The notes: generated by a model not told the origin, from the sequence alone. 64,000 bases of DNA from Enterobacter kobei (GCF_001729765.1 NZ_CP017181.1:4712001-4776000), one strand, 5' to 3'. Shown: positions 36,251-46,168, counted from the first letter of the stretch. Made by a program: numbers and translations.

Positions 36251-37555
36251 CTACACTTTCCCCAGCAAGCTAAACCACAGATAATCCAGCGGCAGCAGCA
36301 CCAGATACGTCGCAACAGCCAGCGCCAGACAGAGCATCATCCCCGCCTTTGCAGGCACCTTCCCTAGCCCCATCGCCACAACAATCGGCGACGCCTGATA
36401 CGGCAGCAGCGGCGTGGAATAACCCAGTACCTGAATCATAATCACCGACAGCAGCGGGAAGCCGGTGGCATCTGAGAAGCTCTGTGCCAGGGTGGTATAC
36501 AGCGCCGGAACGCCGTTGGCAGTCATAATGAAGTTGAGCGCGGTGGTGATACCGGTCAGCGCCAGGAAACTGGTGAACGGTTTGTCTGCGTCCAGCGGCA
36601 TAATGCGGAGCAACGCTTCGCCCACCGCCGTACCGATACCGGTTTGCGTTACCACGATGGCCAGCCCAAGAATGCCTGCAACATAGAGGCAGGTACGCAT
36701 ATTCACCCCCGCAGAAAACTCTTCCCCGGTGATAAAACCAACGCGCGGCAGCATAACGATGACGGACGCCGCCAGCCCAGTCCATGCCGGCCCAATACCA
36801 TGCCAGCTCTCCGTGACCCACATCACCAGCACCACCGCCAGCAGCCAGGCGAGGCGCTTTTCATCCTGCCCCATGGGTTCAGATGGCGCCAGATCCTTCG
36901 GCGGTTTTGGGCTGCCGGGGAATAACCAGCAGATGAGGCCAATCAGGATCAGTCCTTTGAGAATGCCCAGCACCGGGGTGTGCAGCAGCAGATACGGAAC
37001 ATAGTTCAGGTGGATGCCGTACGAGCCTTCCGCCGCACCGCTCATCACCAGGTTAGGGACGTTAGCAGGCAGGATAGTTGCCGAGAGCTGGAAAGTGCCG
37101 AACCCCACAGCCAGCGCCAGACCAAACCAGGCGCGGGAACCGTCAGGGATACCGGCACGTTTCGCCATCGCCGCAACAATCGGCATCAGCAGCGCAATAC
37201 GCCCCATATTTGACGGCATCACAAACGCCAACGCATAGCTCAGCAGCACCACACTCGCCACCATCACTATCCAGGAATCGGTAAGCTTTGCTGACAGCGC
37301 CCGGGCGGCCCTGTCAGCCAGACCGGTTTTACGGATCGCCACCCCCAGTACAAAACCGCTGAATACCAGCCAGAAAGCCGACGAGGCAAAGCCGCCGAAA
37401 ATGGCTTCCGGCGGGGCGATTCTGGCGGCCATCGCTGCCGTGAAAAACAGCAGCGCGGTGATAAATTCTGGCAGTAGCGACGTCGCCCATAGCACGATGG
37501 TGACGCCAACAATCAACGAAGGCAGCAGCAGAGGATGAGATAACCAGAGCGACAT
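36251..37555 (-). CDS. SLC13/DASS-type anion transporter
   Basis: A 434-residue inner-membrane protein with about eleven or twelve hydrophobic helices. The general pattern is that of the ArsB/NhaD ion-transporter superfamily and, within it, SLC13 (divalent anion:Na+ symporters for dicarboxylates or sulfate). It has paired re-entrant regions with PSNMGRIALLMPI near residue 113 and MTANGVPALYTT near 345, where SLC13 proteins normally have SNT motifs. Those signature positions are altered, so the substrate cannot be given. E. coli has no gene here: tpiA is followed by cdh. It is monocistronic and convergent with tpiA. Confidence 0.75.
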   Translation of the reverse strand: MSLWLSHPLLLPSLIVGVTIVLWATSLLPEFITALLFFTAAMAARIAPPEAIFGGFASSAFWLVFSGFVLGVAIRKTGLADRAARALSAKLTDSWIVMVASVVLLSYALAFVMPSNMGRIALLMPIVAAMAKRAGIPDGSRAWFGLALAVGFGTFQLSATILPANVPNLVMSGAAEGSYGIHLNYVPYLLLHTPVLGILKGLILIGLICWLFPGSPKPPKDLAPSEPMGQDEKRLAWLLAVVLVMWVTESWHGIGPAWTGLAASVIVMLPRVGFITGEEFSAGVNMRTCLYVAGILGLAIVVTQTGIGTAVGEALLRIMPLDADKPFTSFLALTGITTALNFIMTANGVPALYTTLAQSFSDATGFPLLSVIMIQVLGYSTPLLPYQASPIVVAMGLGKVPAKAGMMLCLALAVATYLVLLPLDYLWFSLLGKV

Positions 37556-37628
37556 ACCTGTCTCCTGTAGATTTTTTCAGCAAGTCTACGGCGACAGGCA
37601 GGACGAGTAAACGCTATTTATGGTGGGG

Positions 37629-38372
37629 TCACTTCAGGATAGTGCATTGATGATCCTGCAATTCCTCAGCCGAGGCGCGGTTAAGCATGAGCAGGTTTCG
37701 CTCGGTCGCCAGCAAAACAAACGAACCATCCGACTGCTGCGCCATCGCCAGCGCAAAGCGCCCCATGTGGTCGCGCGCTTCGGGTAGCTCTTCCGCCAGC
37801 ATCATAAACGGGCTGCGCTGGACCAGTTCATTCTCCGTTACCCGTCGGGCAAGATACTCGTGCCCCTCCAGCCCACCGGGTAGAGGTAGCCACTGGGTGC
37901 TGATGTCGCCCTGTGCCGCATTGAGTTTCTCACGTACGTCCGGGCGCAGACAGGAGATATGAATATGGAAATGGTTCTGCGTACGGCCAGTCGGCGAGTT
38001 AATCGTCAGTGAAATGGCGCTGTCAGGCACCTCAGATCCCCGCTTCAGGGTCATAAAGCTGCGCGACTGCCACGCCAGCCAGAAGAAATTTGGCGTGTGA
38101 GGCTCGGTCAGGAGCGGGCTTTCGGTTCCATTAATGCGGTATGTCGGCATCAGCAGATACTGCAACGGCCCGTTGCGGTCTTTAAATACGACATAGCCCG
38201 CATCAGGCTTCACCTGTGCGCAGGGTGCCGGGTTACGGTGTTGCAGTTGATTAGGCAGGCACTGGTCGAGAACGATATGACGCAACGCATTCGGATTACC
38301 CGCTTTTATCCAGTACACGCCGCCAGCGGCAAGGGCGATGATAATAAGGATCAATAAGATAATTTTTTTCAC
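37629..38372 (-). CDS. cdh: CDP-diacylglycerol pyrophosphatase
   Basis: Membrane-anchored hydrolase converting CDP-diacylglycerol to phosphatidate and CMP. The GTG at 38372 is chosen as start, giving 247 residues (E. coli 251) beginning [23 protein letters not shown] lies six bases upstream, and this places the membrane anchor at the very N-terminus as in the family. The histidine motif NHFHIHISC near residue 145 resembles HIT-type hydrolases. A longer frame upstream would add 18 residues with no ribosome site. Confidence 0.9.
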   Translation of the reverse strand: MKKIILLILIIIALAAGGVYWIKAGNPNALRHIVLDQCLPNQLQHRNPAPCAQVKPDAGYVVFKDRNGPLQYLLMPTYRINGTESPLLTEPHTPNFFWLAWQSRSFMTLKRGSEVPDSAISLTINSPTGRTQNHFHIHISCLRPDVREKLNAAQGDISTQWLPLPGGLEGHEYLARRVTENELVQRSPFMMLAEELPEARDHMGRFALAMAQQSDGSFVLLATERNLLMLNRASAEELQDHQCTILK

Positions 38373-38427
38373 AACGCGTTCCCTGTTTTCGATAGAGGCG
38401 AAAGAGTAACGCAAAATGATGACCAAA

Positions 38428-38457
38428 TAAAAAACCCGGTGGATTTCTCACACCGGG
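38428..38457 (-). terminator. sbp terminator
   Basis: On the minus strand CCCGGTG and CACCGGG form a 7-bp stem followed by T7 (complement of 38428-38434). It lies 23 bp beyond the sbp stop. Confidence 0.85.
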
Positions 38458-38479
38458 TCACCGTGCCGTTTGATAACGC

Positions 38480-39469
38480 TTAGCGCTGGCTAATCTGATC
38501 GAAGGTGCCGCCATTAGAGAAGTGCTCTTTCTGCGCTTTCGTCCAGCCGCCGAACACATCATCAATGGTGAAGAGTTTCAGTTTCGGGAATTCCCCTTCA
38601 TATTTCTTCGCAACAGCCGCATCGCGTGGACGATAGTAGTTTTTCGCCGCAATTTCCTGGCCTTCAGGCGAGTAGAGATATTTCAGGTAGGCTTCCGCCA
38701 CCGCTTTTGTCCCTTTCTTATCAACCACTTTGTCGACCACGGAAACAGTCGGCTCGGCAAGAATAGACTCGCCTGGGGTCACAATCTCGAACTTGTCTTT
38801 GCCCAGCTCGTGGGTGGCCAGCAGGGCTTCGTTTTCCCATGCGATCAGCACGTCGCCGATACCGCGCTCGACGAAGGTGTTGGTGGCGCCACGCGCGCCG
38901 GAGTCCAGCACTTCGACGTTTTTGTACAGCGCTTTCACGAACTCCTGCGCTTTGGCCTGGTCACCGTTGTTGTGATGCAGCGCGTAACCCCAGGCCGCCA
39001 GGTAGTTCCAGCGAGCGCCGCCGGAGCTTTTCGGGTTTGGTGTAATCACTGACACGCCCGGTTTTACCAGGTCGTTCCAGTCTTTAATCTGTTTCGGGTT
39101 GCCTTTACGTACCAGGAAGACGATGGTCGAGGTGTGTGGCGCAGAGTTATCCGGCAGGCGTTTGATCCAGTTTTTGTCGATACGACCACGCTCGGCAATG
39201 GCGTCGACATCGTAGGCCAGCGCCAGGGTCACCACATCGGCTTCGATACCGTTGATGACGGAGGTCGCCTGTTTACCGGAGCCGCCGTGAGACTGGCGAA
39301 CCACGACATTGTCGCCAGTTTCCTGTTTCCAGTGCGCCGCAAATGCTTTGTTGTACTGCTCGTACAGCTCACGCGTCGGGTCGTAAGACACGTTCAGTAA
39401 CTGGATGTCCTTCGCCAGAACGCTGGTCGATGCCAGCAATAATGTTAAACCCACGCCCCATTTATTCAT
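38480..39469 (-). CDS. sbp: Periplasmic sulfate-binding protein
   Basis: Substrate-binding component for the CysTWA sulfate/thiosulfate ABC importer. The transporter genes are not in the window. The 329 residues equal the E. coli length. The signal peptide [19 protein letters not shown] is cleaved before [31 protein letters not shown] near residue 60 and [15 protein letters not shown] near 150 are the sulfate-coordinating loops. CysB control is known in E. coli; no CysB site could be assigned by eye. Confidence 0.96.
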   Translation of the reverse strand: MNKWGVGLTLLLASTSVLAKDIQLLNVSYDPTRELYEQYNKAFAAHWKQETGDNVVVRQSHGGSGKQATSVINGIEADVVTLALAYDVDAIAERGRIDKNWIKRLPDNSAPHTSTIVFLVRKGNPKQIKDWNDLVKPGVSVITPNPKSSGGARWNYLAAWGYALHHNNGDQAKAQEFVKALYKNVEVLDSGARGATNTFVERGIGDVLIAWENEALLATHELGKDKFEIVTPGESILAEPTVSVVDKVVDKKGTKAVAEAYLKYLYSPEGQEIAAKNYYRPRDAAVAKKYEGEFPKLKLFTIDDVFGGWTKAQKEHFSNGGTFDQISQR

Positions 39470-39594
39470 CGCCCGGCTCTCTTGTGTAGTGTTTTGATGA
39501 ATGCAGCGTGCCAGAAAGCGATTCGATGATTAAAGAATAAAAAAAGATTGGCTATAACGTAGAGGAATAAAAAGAAGAATGTGAGCAGCCAGAT

Positions 39595-39628
39595 GCCCTC
39601 ACCCCAACTCTCTCCCACGGGAGAGGGA
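39595..39628 (-). repeat. CCCTCTCCC-type palindromic repeat, copy 4 (inverted)
   Basis: GCCCTCACCCCAA tail followed by CTCTCCC-AC-GGGAGAG. Same orientation as copy 3. It lies between the pfkA terminator and the sbp promoter. Confidence 0.8.
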
Positions 39629-39638
39629 GCAAACATAA

Positions 39639-39666
39639 AAAACGGTAACCCAAGGGTTACCGTTTT
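39639..39666. terminator. pfkA terminator
   Basis: AAAACGGTAACCC and GGGTTACCGTTTT are perfectly complementary over 13 bp and flanked by A and T runs. It is 33 bp after the pfkA stop. Confidence 0.9.
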
Positions 39667-39698
39667 GCATTTACCTTGCCACCGGGCAACAGAGCCGA

Positions 39699-40661
39699 TC
39701 AGTACAGTTTTTTCGCGCAGTCCAGCCAGTCACCTTTGAACGGACGCTTCATATTTTCAATCGCGTCGATGATGTCATGGTGAACCAGTTTTTCGTTCTG
39801 AATACCGACGCAACGGCCGCCGTGACCCTGCAGCAGCAGATCGATAGCGTACGCGCCCATACGGGACGCCAGAATGCGGTCGTAAGGGCCAGGGGAACCG
39901 CCACGCTGGATGTGACCCAGTACGGTCGCGCGGGTTTCGCGCTTGGTTTCGGCTTCGATGTACTTCGCCAGCTCGTCAACGTCACAGATGTGCTCGGTGA
40001 TAGCCACGATCGCGTGTTTTTTACCTTTCGCGATGCCGGCTTTGATTTCAGCGACCAGATCTTCACGGCTGAATTCCACTTCCGGAACCACCACGAACTC
40101 ACAACCACCGGCAATCGCCGCGGCCAGGGTCAGGTCACCGCAGTAACGCCCCATCACTTCAACGATAGAGATACGCTGGTGAGAAGACGAGGTATCGCGC
40201 AGACGGTCGATCGCTTCAACAACGGTACCCAGTGCAGTAAAGAAGCCGATAGTGTAGTCAGTACCTTTGATGTCGTTGTCGATGGTGCCCGGCAGACCGA
40301 TGCACGGGAAGCCCATTTCGGTCAGACGTTTTGCACCCATGTAAGAGCCGTCACCGCCGATAACCACCAGCGCGTCCAGACCGCGTTTTTTCATGTTCTC
40401 GATAGCCACTTCACGGATGTGTTCGTCACGGAATTCCGGGAAGCGCGCAGACCCAAGGAAGGTACCGCCACGGTTAATCATGTCGGACACGCTGTAACGG
40501 TCGAGCTGAACCATACGATCTTCATACAGACCCAGGTAACCATCATAGATACCAAAAACTTCCAGACCTTCCGTCAGCGCTGCACGGACAACACCACGAA
40601 TTGCCGCGTTCATGCCCGGCGCATCACCGCCGCTTGTCAACACACCGATTTTCTTAATCAT
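39699..40661 (-). CDS. pfkA: 6-phosphofructokinase I
   Basis: Main glycolytic phosphofructokinase: ATP-dependent phosphorylation of fructose 6-phosphate; allosteric tetramer. From the ATG at 40661 ([20 protein letters not shown]) the product is 320 residues, the E. coli length. Visible are the ATP-site [12 protein letters not shown] near 102, the catalytic [13 protein letters not shown] near 125 and effector-site arginines. A longer frame upstream is AT-rich non-coding sequence. It is a single-gene unit with its own terminator. Confidence 0.98.
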   Translation of the reverse strand: MIKKIGVLTSGGDAPGMNAAIRGVVRAALTEGLEVFGIYDGYLGLYEDRMVQLDRYSVSDMINRGGTFLGSARFPEFRDEHIREVAIENMKKRGLDALVVIGGDGSYMGAKRLTEMGFPCIGLPGTIDNDIKGTDYTIGFFTALGTVVEAIDRLRDTSSSHQRISIVEVMGRYCGDLTLAAAIAGGCEFVVVPEVEFSREDLVAEIKAGIAKGKKHAIVAITEHICDVDELAKYIEAETKRETRATVLGHIQRGGSPGPYDRILASRMGAYAIDLLLQGHGGRCVGIQNEKLVHHDIIDAIENMKRPFKGDWLDCAKKLY

Positions 40662-40835
40662 GACTACCTCTGAACTTAGGAATGCAAAATTGAAATCTGT
40701 TGCCGGAAGAAACTTATCGACCAACGAATACTGCAAATAGTATATCAATCCCTTCCAGCTGAATTGATTCAGGTCAGACCAAATGGCGGTAATTTATACA
40801 CAAAATGCTGGCCTGGCTCACTTTTTTACAACCAA

Positions 40836-41729
40836 TTACGAAAGCCCCACGTGTCCGGGTACAACCGAGCAGGGATCCTGGTGAATAATGACGTCTGAAC
40901 CAGGAAAACGCTGCAAAATTGCCTGCTCGACCTGCTCAGCAATCACGTGAGCCTGTACCAGTGGCAGGTTGTCTTCCATTTCAATATGAATCTGAATAAA
41001 GCGGGTCGGCCCTGACTGCCGCGTTCGAAGATCGTGTGCACCGCTGACGCCAGGCCAGGAGGTCACAAGAGAAAAAATTTCATTGCGTTCTGCGTCCGGA
41101 AGGGCTCGGTCAAGCAACGATTGCACCGCGTCATACCCCATCCGTAAGGCGCTATACAAAATATAGATGCCGATACCTAACGCAAATAGCGCATCGGCCC
41201 GGTGCCAGCCATACCAGGCCAGGCCCAGCGCAATAAGAATTGCCCCATTCATCATAACATCAGATTGATAATGAAGCATATCCGCCCGTACAGCCTGGCT
41301 TTGCGTTTTGCGAACCACCCAGCGCTGGAACGTTACCAGAACAAGTGTGCTTATAAGTGCAACGACCGTCACCACTACGCCCACACCGGGATCGTTCATA
41401 GGTGTCGGCGAGACGAGATGCTGAATGCCGGTCAAAAACAGGAACAGTGCAGAACCGGAAATAAACATGCTTTGCGCCAGCGCGGCCAGCGACTCCGCTT
41501 TACCGTGCCCAAACGTGTGCTCTTCATCCGCGGGCTGCAGTGAATAGCGCACCACCAGCAGGTTGGTCAGCGAGGCGGCAATATCCATTAGCGAATCCAC
41601 CAGCGCCGCCAGAATACTGACCGAACCGGTATACCACCAGGCAAAGATTTTAATCAGTAACAGGCCAGACGCCACAACGGTTGCCGCAATAGCGGCCCGG
41701 CTTACCAGCCTTCCATAGGATTGATTCAT
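40836..41729 (-). CDS. fieF: Cation-efflux pump FieF (YiiP)
   Basis: CDF-family Zn2+/Fe2+:H+ antiporter of the inner membrane, a homodimer. From the ATG at 41729 ([13 protein letters not shown]) the product is 297 residues; E. coli has 300. The transport site A residues are present: DSLMD (Asp45 and Asp49) in helix 2 and HYQSD (His153, Asp157) in helix 5. The cytoplasmic C-terminal metallochaperone-like domain holds [21 protein letters not shown]. The last residues differ from E. coli. It lies downstream of cpxP on the same strand. Confidence 0.95.
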   Translation of the reverse strand: MNQSYGRLVSRAAIAATVVASGLLLIKIFAWWYTGSVSILAALVDSLMDIAASLTNLLVVRYSLQPADEEHTFGHGKAESLAALAQSMFISGSALFLFLTGIQHLVSPTPMNDPGVGVVVTVVALISTLVLVTFQRWVVRKTQSQAVRADMLHYQSDVMMNGAILIALGLAWYGWHRADALFALGIGIYILYSALRMGYDAVQSLLDRALPDAERNEIFSLVTSWPGVSGAHDLRTRQSGPTRFIQIHIEMEDNLPLVQAHVIAEQVEQAILQRFPGSDVIIHQDPCSVVPGHVGLS

Positions 41730-41818
41730 AAACGCTCCTGTCATGTCTTGCCGCTAGTATAACGGAAGCATAGGGGGACGGAGGATGAATAAACGGTTAA
41801 CAAATCAGAATGCGGGGC

Positions 41819-41876
41819 AAAAAAAACCCCCACATCATGTGGGGGAAGACAGGGATGGTGTCTATGGCAAGGAAAA
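41819..41876 (-). ncRNA. cpxQ: CpxQ small RNA (from the cpxP 3' UTR)
   Basis: Hfq-dependent sRNA cut by RNase E from the cpxP mRNA 3' end; it represses envelope-protein mRNAs during Cpx stress. On the minus strand the 58-nt segment begins TTTTCCTTGCCATAGACACC, contains the terminator CCCCCACA-TGA-TGTGGGGG and ends in T8. This is the E. coli CpxQ sequence as I recall it, with a changed loop base. The 5' processing point is inferred from that match. Confidence 0.88.
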
Positions 41877-41882
41877 CAGGGT

Positions 41883-42389
41883 TTACTGGTTACTACGGGT
41901 ACTGCTATTGCTACTGAAAAGCGTCGCATCCAGGCTTCGCTGCATCCGTGCAACCTCACGCAACTGGTCCATTCGTTGCTGATGTCGGGTGTTCAAAACC
42001 GCTTGCTGCTCGGGCGTTAGCAGGTGGAACATCTGGTTACGGACCTTCGCCATCTCTACCTGGCGGGCAACCTGTTCCTGTGCCATTTTTTCGGCCTGAG
42101 CGCGTACAGCGCTTTCGTCAAAATTTTCTGCGGTGACAAGGCGATGCATTGTCTCCATTTCGCTAACATTAACAGGGGGCTGGTCGTGTCGTGCCCTCTG
42201 CATCAGATCTCGCATCTGTTGACGCTGATGTTCGGTTAAACTTATGCCGTCAAACATATGGCTTTGGCTACTGAGCTGCGTTGCGCCCTCTGGTGAGGGA
42301 CCGGTATCGCCGTTGATAGCTACAGCGGCCTGGCTAAACGCACTGAACGCCAGCGTTGAGGCCATGACGGCAGCGGTAACTTTGCGCAT
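41883..42389 (-). CDS. cpxP: Periplasmic Cpx adaptor/chaperone CpxP
   Basis: Periplasmic inhibitor of CpxA and adaptor for DegP-mediated removal of misfolded proteins. The 168 residues compare with 166 in E. coli. The signal peptide [20 protein letters not shown] then AAVA is cleaved near residue 24. Two LTxxQ motifs typical of the Spy/CpxP fold are present (LTEHQRQQM near 51 and LTPEQQAVL near 124). It is divergent from cpxRA across a perfect CpxR box. The mRNA 3' end yields CpxQ. Confidence 0.96.
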   Translation of the reverse strand: MRKVTAAVMASTLAFSAFSQAAVAINGDTGPSPEGATQLSSQSHMFDGISLTEHQRQQMRDLMQRARHDQPPVNVSEMETMHRLVTAENFDESAVRAQAEKMAQEQVARQVEMAKVRNQMFHLLTPEQQAVLNTRHQQRMDQLREVARMQRSLDATLFSSNSSTRSNQ

Positions 42390-42469
42390 CGCTTGCTCCC
42401 AAAATCTTTCGTGTCGCGATTCAACGAGAGACAGTCTACGATTCAGGCTGCAAACATGCGTCAGGGGGT

Positions 42470-42484
42470 GTAAAACAACGTAAA
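42470..42484. promoter_or_regulatory. CpxR box between cpxP and cpxR
   Basis: GTAAA-ACAAC-GTAAA, a perfect match to the CpxR consensus GTAAA-N5-GTAAA. It lies 80 bp before the cpxP start and 55 bp before cpxR, so it can activate cpxP strongly and cpxRA autogenously. Confidence 0.92.
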
Positions 42485-42539
42485 GTCATGGATTAGATAG
42501 CCTTGATGTCGTAATTTCTGCCTCGGAGGTATTTAAACA

Positions 42540-43238
42540 ATGAATAAAATCCTGTTAGTTGATGATGACCGAGAGCTCACATCCCTTTTAAAGGAGTTGC
42601 TCGACATGGAAGGTTTCAACGTCCTGGTTGCCCATGATGGCGAGCAGGCGCTGAGTCTCCTTGACGACAGCATCGATTTACTTTTGCTCGACGTCATGAT
42701 GCCGAAGAAAAACGGTATTGATACGCTGAAAGAGCTTCGCCAGACACACCAGACCCCCGTTATCATGCTGACCGCCCGCGGCAGCGAACTTGACCGCGTT
42801 CTCGGCCTTGAGCTGGGTGCGGATGACTATTTACCGAAACCGTTCAACGATCGTGAACTGGTGGCCCGTATTCGCGCTATCCTGCGCCGTTCCCACTGGA
42901 GCGAGCAGCAGCAGAATACCGACAACAGCTCACCCACGCTGGAAGTGGACTCCCTGAGCCTGAACCCAGGTCGTCAGGAAGCGAGCTTCGACGGTCAGAC
43001 CCTGGAGTTGACCGGCACAGAGTTCACCCTGCTTTATCTGCTGGCGCAGCACCTCGGCCAGGTGGTATCGCGTGAACACCTGAGTCAGGAAGTGCTGGGC
43101 AAACGTCTTACCCCGTTTGACCGCGCCATCGACATGCACATCTCTAACCTGCGCCGCAAGCTGCCGGAGCGTAAAGACGGTCACCCATGGTTTAAAACCC
43201 TGCGTGGTCGCGGCTATCTGATGGTTTCCGCTTCATGA
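42540..43238 (+). CDS. cpxR: Envelope-stress response regulator CpxR
   Basis: OmpR-family response regulator for envelope stress. The 232 residues equal the E. coli length. The receiver domain has the acidic pocket VDDDREL (residues 7-13), phospho-acceptor Asp51 in LLLLDVMMPK and Lys in LPKPF near 104. The winged-helix DNA-binding domain begins near residue 130 and ends LRGRGYLMVSAS. The ribosome site GGAGGTATTTAAACA precedes ATG. It overlaps cpxA by 4 bp (ATGA), so translation is coupled. Confidence 0.98.
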   Translation: MNKILLVDDDRELTSLLKELLDMEGFNVLVAHDGEQALSLLDDSIDLLLLDVMMPKKNGIDTLKELRQTHQTPVIMLTARGSELDRVLGLELGADDYLPKPFNDRELVARIRAILRRSHWSEQQQNTDNSSPTLEVDSLSLNPGRQEASFDGQTLELTGTEFTLLYLLAQHLGQVVSREHLSQEVLGKRLTPFDRAIDMHISNLRRKLPERKDGHPWFKTLRGRGYLMVSAS

Positions 43239-44608
43239 TAGGCAGCTTAACCGCCCGCATCTTTGCCATCTTCTGGCTGACGCTGGCCCTGGTTTTAATG
43301 CTCGTGTTGATGTTGCCAAAACTCGACTCACGCCAGATGACGGAGCTTCTTGACAGCGAGCAACGTCAGGGCGTGATGATCGAGCAGCATGTTGAAGCGG
43401 AGCTGGCAAACGATCCGCCGAACGATTTGATGTGGTGGCGCAGGCTGTTTCGCGCTATCGACAAGTGGGCGCCGCCCGGGCAACGCCTTTTGCTGGTCAC
43501 CAGCGAAGGCCGCGTCATTGGGGCCGATCGCAATGAAATGCAGATTATCCGTAACTTTATTGGCCAGGCGGATAATGCCGATCACCCACAGAAAAAGAAA
43601 TATGGTCGGGTAGAGATGGTGGGTCCTTTCTCGGTACGGGATGGGGAAGACAATTACCAGCTCTATTTGATTCGCCCTGCGAGCAGTTCCCAGTCCGATT
43701 TCATCAACCTGCTGTTTGACCGTCCGCTCCTGCTGCTGATTGTTACCATGCTGGTCAGCTCGCCGCTGCTGTTATGGCTGGCGTGGAGTCTGGCAAAACC
43801 CGCACGTAAGCTGAAAAACGCCGCCGATGAAGTGGCGCAGGGTAACCTGCGACAACACCCTGAGCTGGAAGCGGGGCCACAGGAATTCCTTGCCGCCGGG
43901 ACCAGTTTTAACCAGATGGTCAGCGCGCTCGATCGAATGATGACCGCACAGCAGCGTCTGCTATCGGACATCTCGCACGAGCTGCGCACCCCGCTTACGC
44001 GTTTGCAGCTTGGCACCGCGCTGTTGCGCCGCCGCAGTGGGGAAAGTAAAGAGCTGGAACGTATTGAAACGGAAGCTCACCGCCTGGACAGCATGATTAA
44101 TGACCTGCTGGTGATGTCACGCAACCAGCAGAAAAACGCGCTGGTCAGCGAAACGGTGAAAGCCAATCACCTGTGGCATGAGGTGCTGGACAACGCGGCG
44201 TTCGAAGCGGAACAGATGGGCAAATCGTTCACCGTCAACTTCCCGCCGGGTCCATGGCCGCTGTACGGCAACCCCAACACGCTGGAAAGCGCGCTGGAGA
44301 ATATTGTGCGTAATGCTCTGCGCTACTCGCATACCAAGATTGAGGTGGCGTTCTCGGTCGATAAAGACGGGATCACCGTTATCGTGGATGACGACGGTCC
44401 TGGCGTCAGCCCTGAAGATCGGGAGCAGATTTTCCGTCCGTTCTACCGTACTGACGAAGCGCGCGACCGTGAATCCGGCGGTACAGGTTTGGGTCTGGCA
44501 ATTGTTGAAACCGCCATGCAACAGCATCGCGGCTGGGTGAAAGCTGACGACAGCCCGCTGGGCGGGTTGCGGTTAACGCTGTGGCTGCCGTTGTATAAGC
44601 GTTCGTAA
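43235..44608 (+). CDS. cpxA: Envelope-stress sensor histidine kinase CpxA
   Basis: Inner-membrane kinase/phosphatase for CpxR. The 457 residues equal the E. coli length. TM1 covers about residues 7-29 (ARIFAIFWLTLALVLMLVLM) and TM2 about 164-184 (PLLLLIVTMLVSSPLLLWLA), bounding a ~135-residue periplasmic sensor. A HAMP linker follows. The phospho-acceptor histidine is in LSDISHELRTPLTRLQ near 248. The ATPase boxes are N (ENIVRNALRYS), G1 (DDDGPGV) and G2 (GGTGLGLAI). Confidence 0.98.
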   Translation: MIGSLTARIFAIFWLTLALVLMLVLMLPKLDSRQMTELLDSEQRQGVMIEQHVEAELANDPPNDLMWWRRLFRAIDKWAPPGQRLLLVTSEGRVIGADRNEMQIIRNFIGQADNADHPQKKKYGRVEMVGPFSVRDGEDNYQLYLIRPASSSQSDFINLLFDRPLLLLIVTMLVSSPLLLWLAWSLAKPARKLKNAADEVAQGNLRQHPELEAGPQEFLAAGTSFNQMVSALDRMMTAQQRLLSDISHELRTPLTRLQLGTALLRRRSGESKELERIETEAHRLDSMINDLLVMSRNQQKNALVSETVKANHLWHEVLDNAAFEAEQMGKSFTVNFPPGPWPLYGNPNTLESALENIVRNALRYSHTKIEVAFSVDKDGITVIVDDDGPGVSPEDREQIFRPFYRTDEARDRESGGTGLGLAIVETAMQQHRGWVKADDSPLGGLRLTLWLPLYKRS

Positions 44609-44616
44609 CGGTATGT

Positions 44617-44648
44617 GCCGGGTGGCGGCTTCGCCTTACCCGGCCTAC
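44617..44648. repeat. REP-like palindrome after cpxA
   Basis: GCCGGGTGGCGGCTTCGCC then TTACCCGGCCTAC, nearly identical to the copy at 29118. It lies between convergent cpxA and yiiM. Confidence 0.85.
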
Positions 44649-44661
44649 TTTCTGCGGAGCA

Positions 44662-45336
44662 CTATTTTCCCCACAATCTCCGCGAATTATCTTCGATCTT
44701 GTTGCTTAACCGCCGCTTCTGCATTGTTCTGGTCCAGCTGGTCGATAACCCCGCCGCAGACAGCAACCGATGATATTGTTCATCATCAAACGGCATATGC
44801 CAGGCGATGGCGCAGGCGTCATACACCGACACGTCGCTCAGGCGCGAAGCCAGCTCAAGCGGCGCATCCGCCGAAACCTGCCCGGCCAGCACCACACGGT
44901 ACAGCCAGCCGGTTTTACCCGCGCTTTGCAGCTGGGCCGACATATCCTGAATGCCGAAGTGGTAGTTGAGCTTGAAGCACGGCGAGCGAGGCTGCGTCAC
45001 CTGAATCAGGGCGTCGCCCCAGCGATAAATATCGCCGATAAACACGTTCTTTTCCGTCAGCCCTTCCGTCGAGAGATTCTCACCAAATGCAGGCGCGACG
45101 AAGAGGTCCGCCTGGTCAGGAAATTCGGTTTTCCAGTGCTGATAGTGCTCGCGAGGATAGTGACACAGCGCGCGATCCGGCCCGCCGTGGATTTTCTTTT
45201 CGGCCTGCTCATCGCCTGCCAGCCCAAGGTCGGTTAAGGTCAGTTCACCGTCAACCTGCACTTTCGCGATGGCGCTCGGGCGGCTGCCGTCGTACTCCCT
45301 TACCTTGCCTGTAAACACATTCACCGGGTAATGCAT
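44662..45336 (-). CDS. yiiM: MOSC-domain protein YiiM
   Basis: Molybdenum-cofactor-dependent enzyme family; E. coli YiiM reduces N-hydroxylated bases such as 6-hydroxylaminopurine. From the ATG at 45336 (MHYPVNVFTGKVREYDG) the product is 224 residues, as in E. coli. The MOSC region includes KKIHGGPDRALCHYPREHY near 58, GENLSTEGL near 97 and the cofactor-ligating cysteine in QPRSPCFKLNYHF near 130. It lies downstream of sodA on the same strand, separated by a terminator. Confidence 0.93.
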   Translation of the reverse strand: MHYPVNVFTGKVREYDGSRPSAIAKVQVDGELTLTDLGLAGDEQAEKKIHGGPDRALCHYPREHYQHWKTEFPDQADLFVAPAFGENLSTEGLTEKNVFIGDIYRWGDALIQVTQPRSPCFKLNYHFGIQDMSAQLQSAGKTGWLYRVVLAGQVSADAPLELASRLSDVSVYDACAIAWHMPFDDEQYHRLLSAAGLSTSWTRTMQKRRLSNKIEDNSRRLWGK

Positions 45337-45359
45337 CGCTGCCTCCATTACGCAGATAC

Positions 45360-45386
45360 AAAAAAAGCGAGTCATCAGACTCGCTT
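45360..45386 (-). terminator. sodA terminator
   Basis: On the minus strand AAGCGAGTC-TGAT-GACTCGCTT forms a perfect 9-bp stem followed by T7 (complement of 45360-45366). Confidence 0.9.
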
Positions 45387-45407
45387 CTCACAGGCGTCAA
45401 TGCAACC

Positions 45408-46028
45408 TTATTTTTTAGCGGCGAAACGCGCTGCTGCTTCGTCCCAGTTCACCACATCCCAGAACGCTTTGATGTAGTCAGGGCGACGGTTCTGGAACTT
45501 CAGGTAGTAAGCGTGTTCCCACACGTCCAGACCCAGGATCGGGAAGCCGGATGCGCCAGAGATCGCTTCACCCATCAGCGGGGAGTCCTGGTTAGCAGTG
45601 GAAACCACCGCCAGTTTGTCACCTTTCAGAACCAGCCACGCCCAGCCAGAGCCGAAACGGGTTGCAGCGGCTTTTTCGAATTCCGCTTTGAAGTTGTCAA
45701 CGGAGCCGAAGTCGCGCTCGATAGCCGCTTTCAGGTCGCCCTGCAGGGTGGTACCGGTTTTCAGGCCTTTCCAGAACAGGCTGTGGTTAGCGTGGCCGCC
45801 CGCGTTGTTACGCAGAACGGTTTTCTTGTCCGCTGGCAGCTGGTCCAGTTTAGTGATCAGTTCTTCAGCAGACAGGTTAGCGAACTCTGGCAGGCTTTCC
45901 AGCGCAGCATTCGCGTTGTTCACATAGGTCTGGTGGTGTTTAGTGTGATGGATTTCCATCGTCTGCTTGTCGAAATGCGGTTCCAGTGCGTCGTAGGCAT
46001 ACGGCAGGGATGGCAGTGTATAACTCAT
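45408..46028 (-). CDS. sodA: Superoxide dismutase [Mn]
   Basis: Cytosolic manganese enzyme dismuting superoxide to peroxide and oxygen. From the ATG at 46028 ([17 protein letters not shown]) the product is 206 residues, the E. coli length. The metal ligands are His27 (MEIHHTK, counted) and, in family numbering, His82 in NHSLFWKGL and Asp168/His172 in LDVWEHAYY. The Gly-Gly-His segment AGGHANHS marks the Mn form. A Fur-type box overlaps its promoter. GAGAGG precedes the start. Confidence 0.97.
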   Translation of the reverse strand: MSYTLPSLPYAYDALEPHFDKQTMEIHHTKHHQTYVNNANAALESLPEFANLSAEELITKLDQLPADKKTVLRNNAGGHANHSLFWKGLKTGTTLQGDLKAAIERDFGSVDNFKAEFEKAAATRFGSGWAWLVLKGDKLAVVSTANQDSPLMGEAISGASGFPILGLDVWEHAYYLKFQNRRPDYIKAFWDVVNWDEAAARFAAKK

Positions 46029-46086
46029 AATCCTCTCCATTATTGTCGGGCGGCACAGCTGTTAATGCCGCGTAAGCAGTTGGTTC

Positions 46087-46122
46087 ATTATAGTTAATTA
46101 AATGATATTGAAAATGATTATC
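46087..46122 (-). promoter_or_regulatory. sodA promoter with Fur box
   Basis: On the minus strand a perfect TATAAT lies at 46092-46087. Immediately upstream, GATATTGAAAATGATTATC (46104-46122 as read on the plus strand) matches the Fur consensus GATAATGATAATCATTATC at most positions. Fur repression of sodA is established in E. coli; SoxS and ArcA also act there but no site was assigned. Confidence 0.75.
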
Positions 46123-46168
46123 AATGCCGTAGTTTTTGTAAGGTCATTCCTTTTCTGATGAAGCGTGA

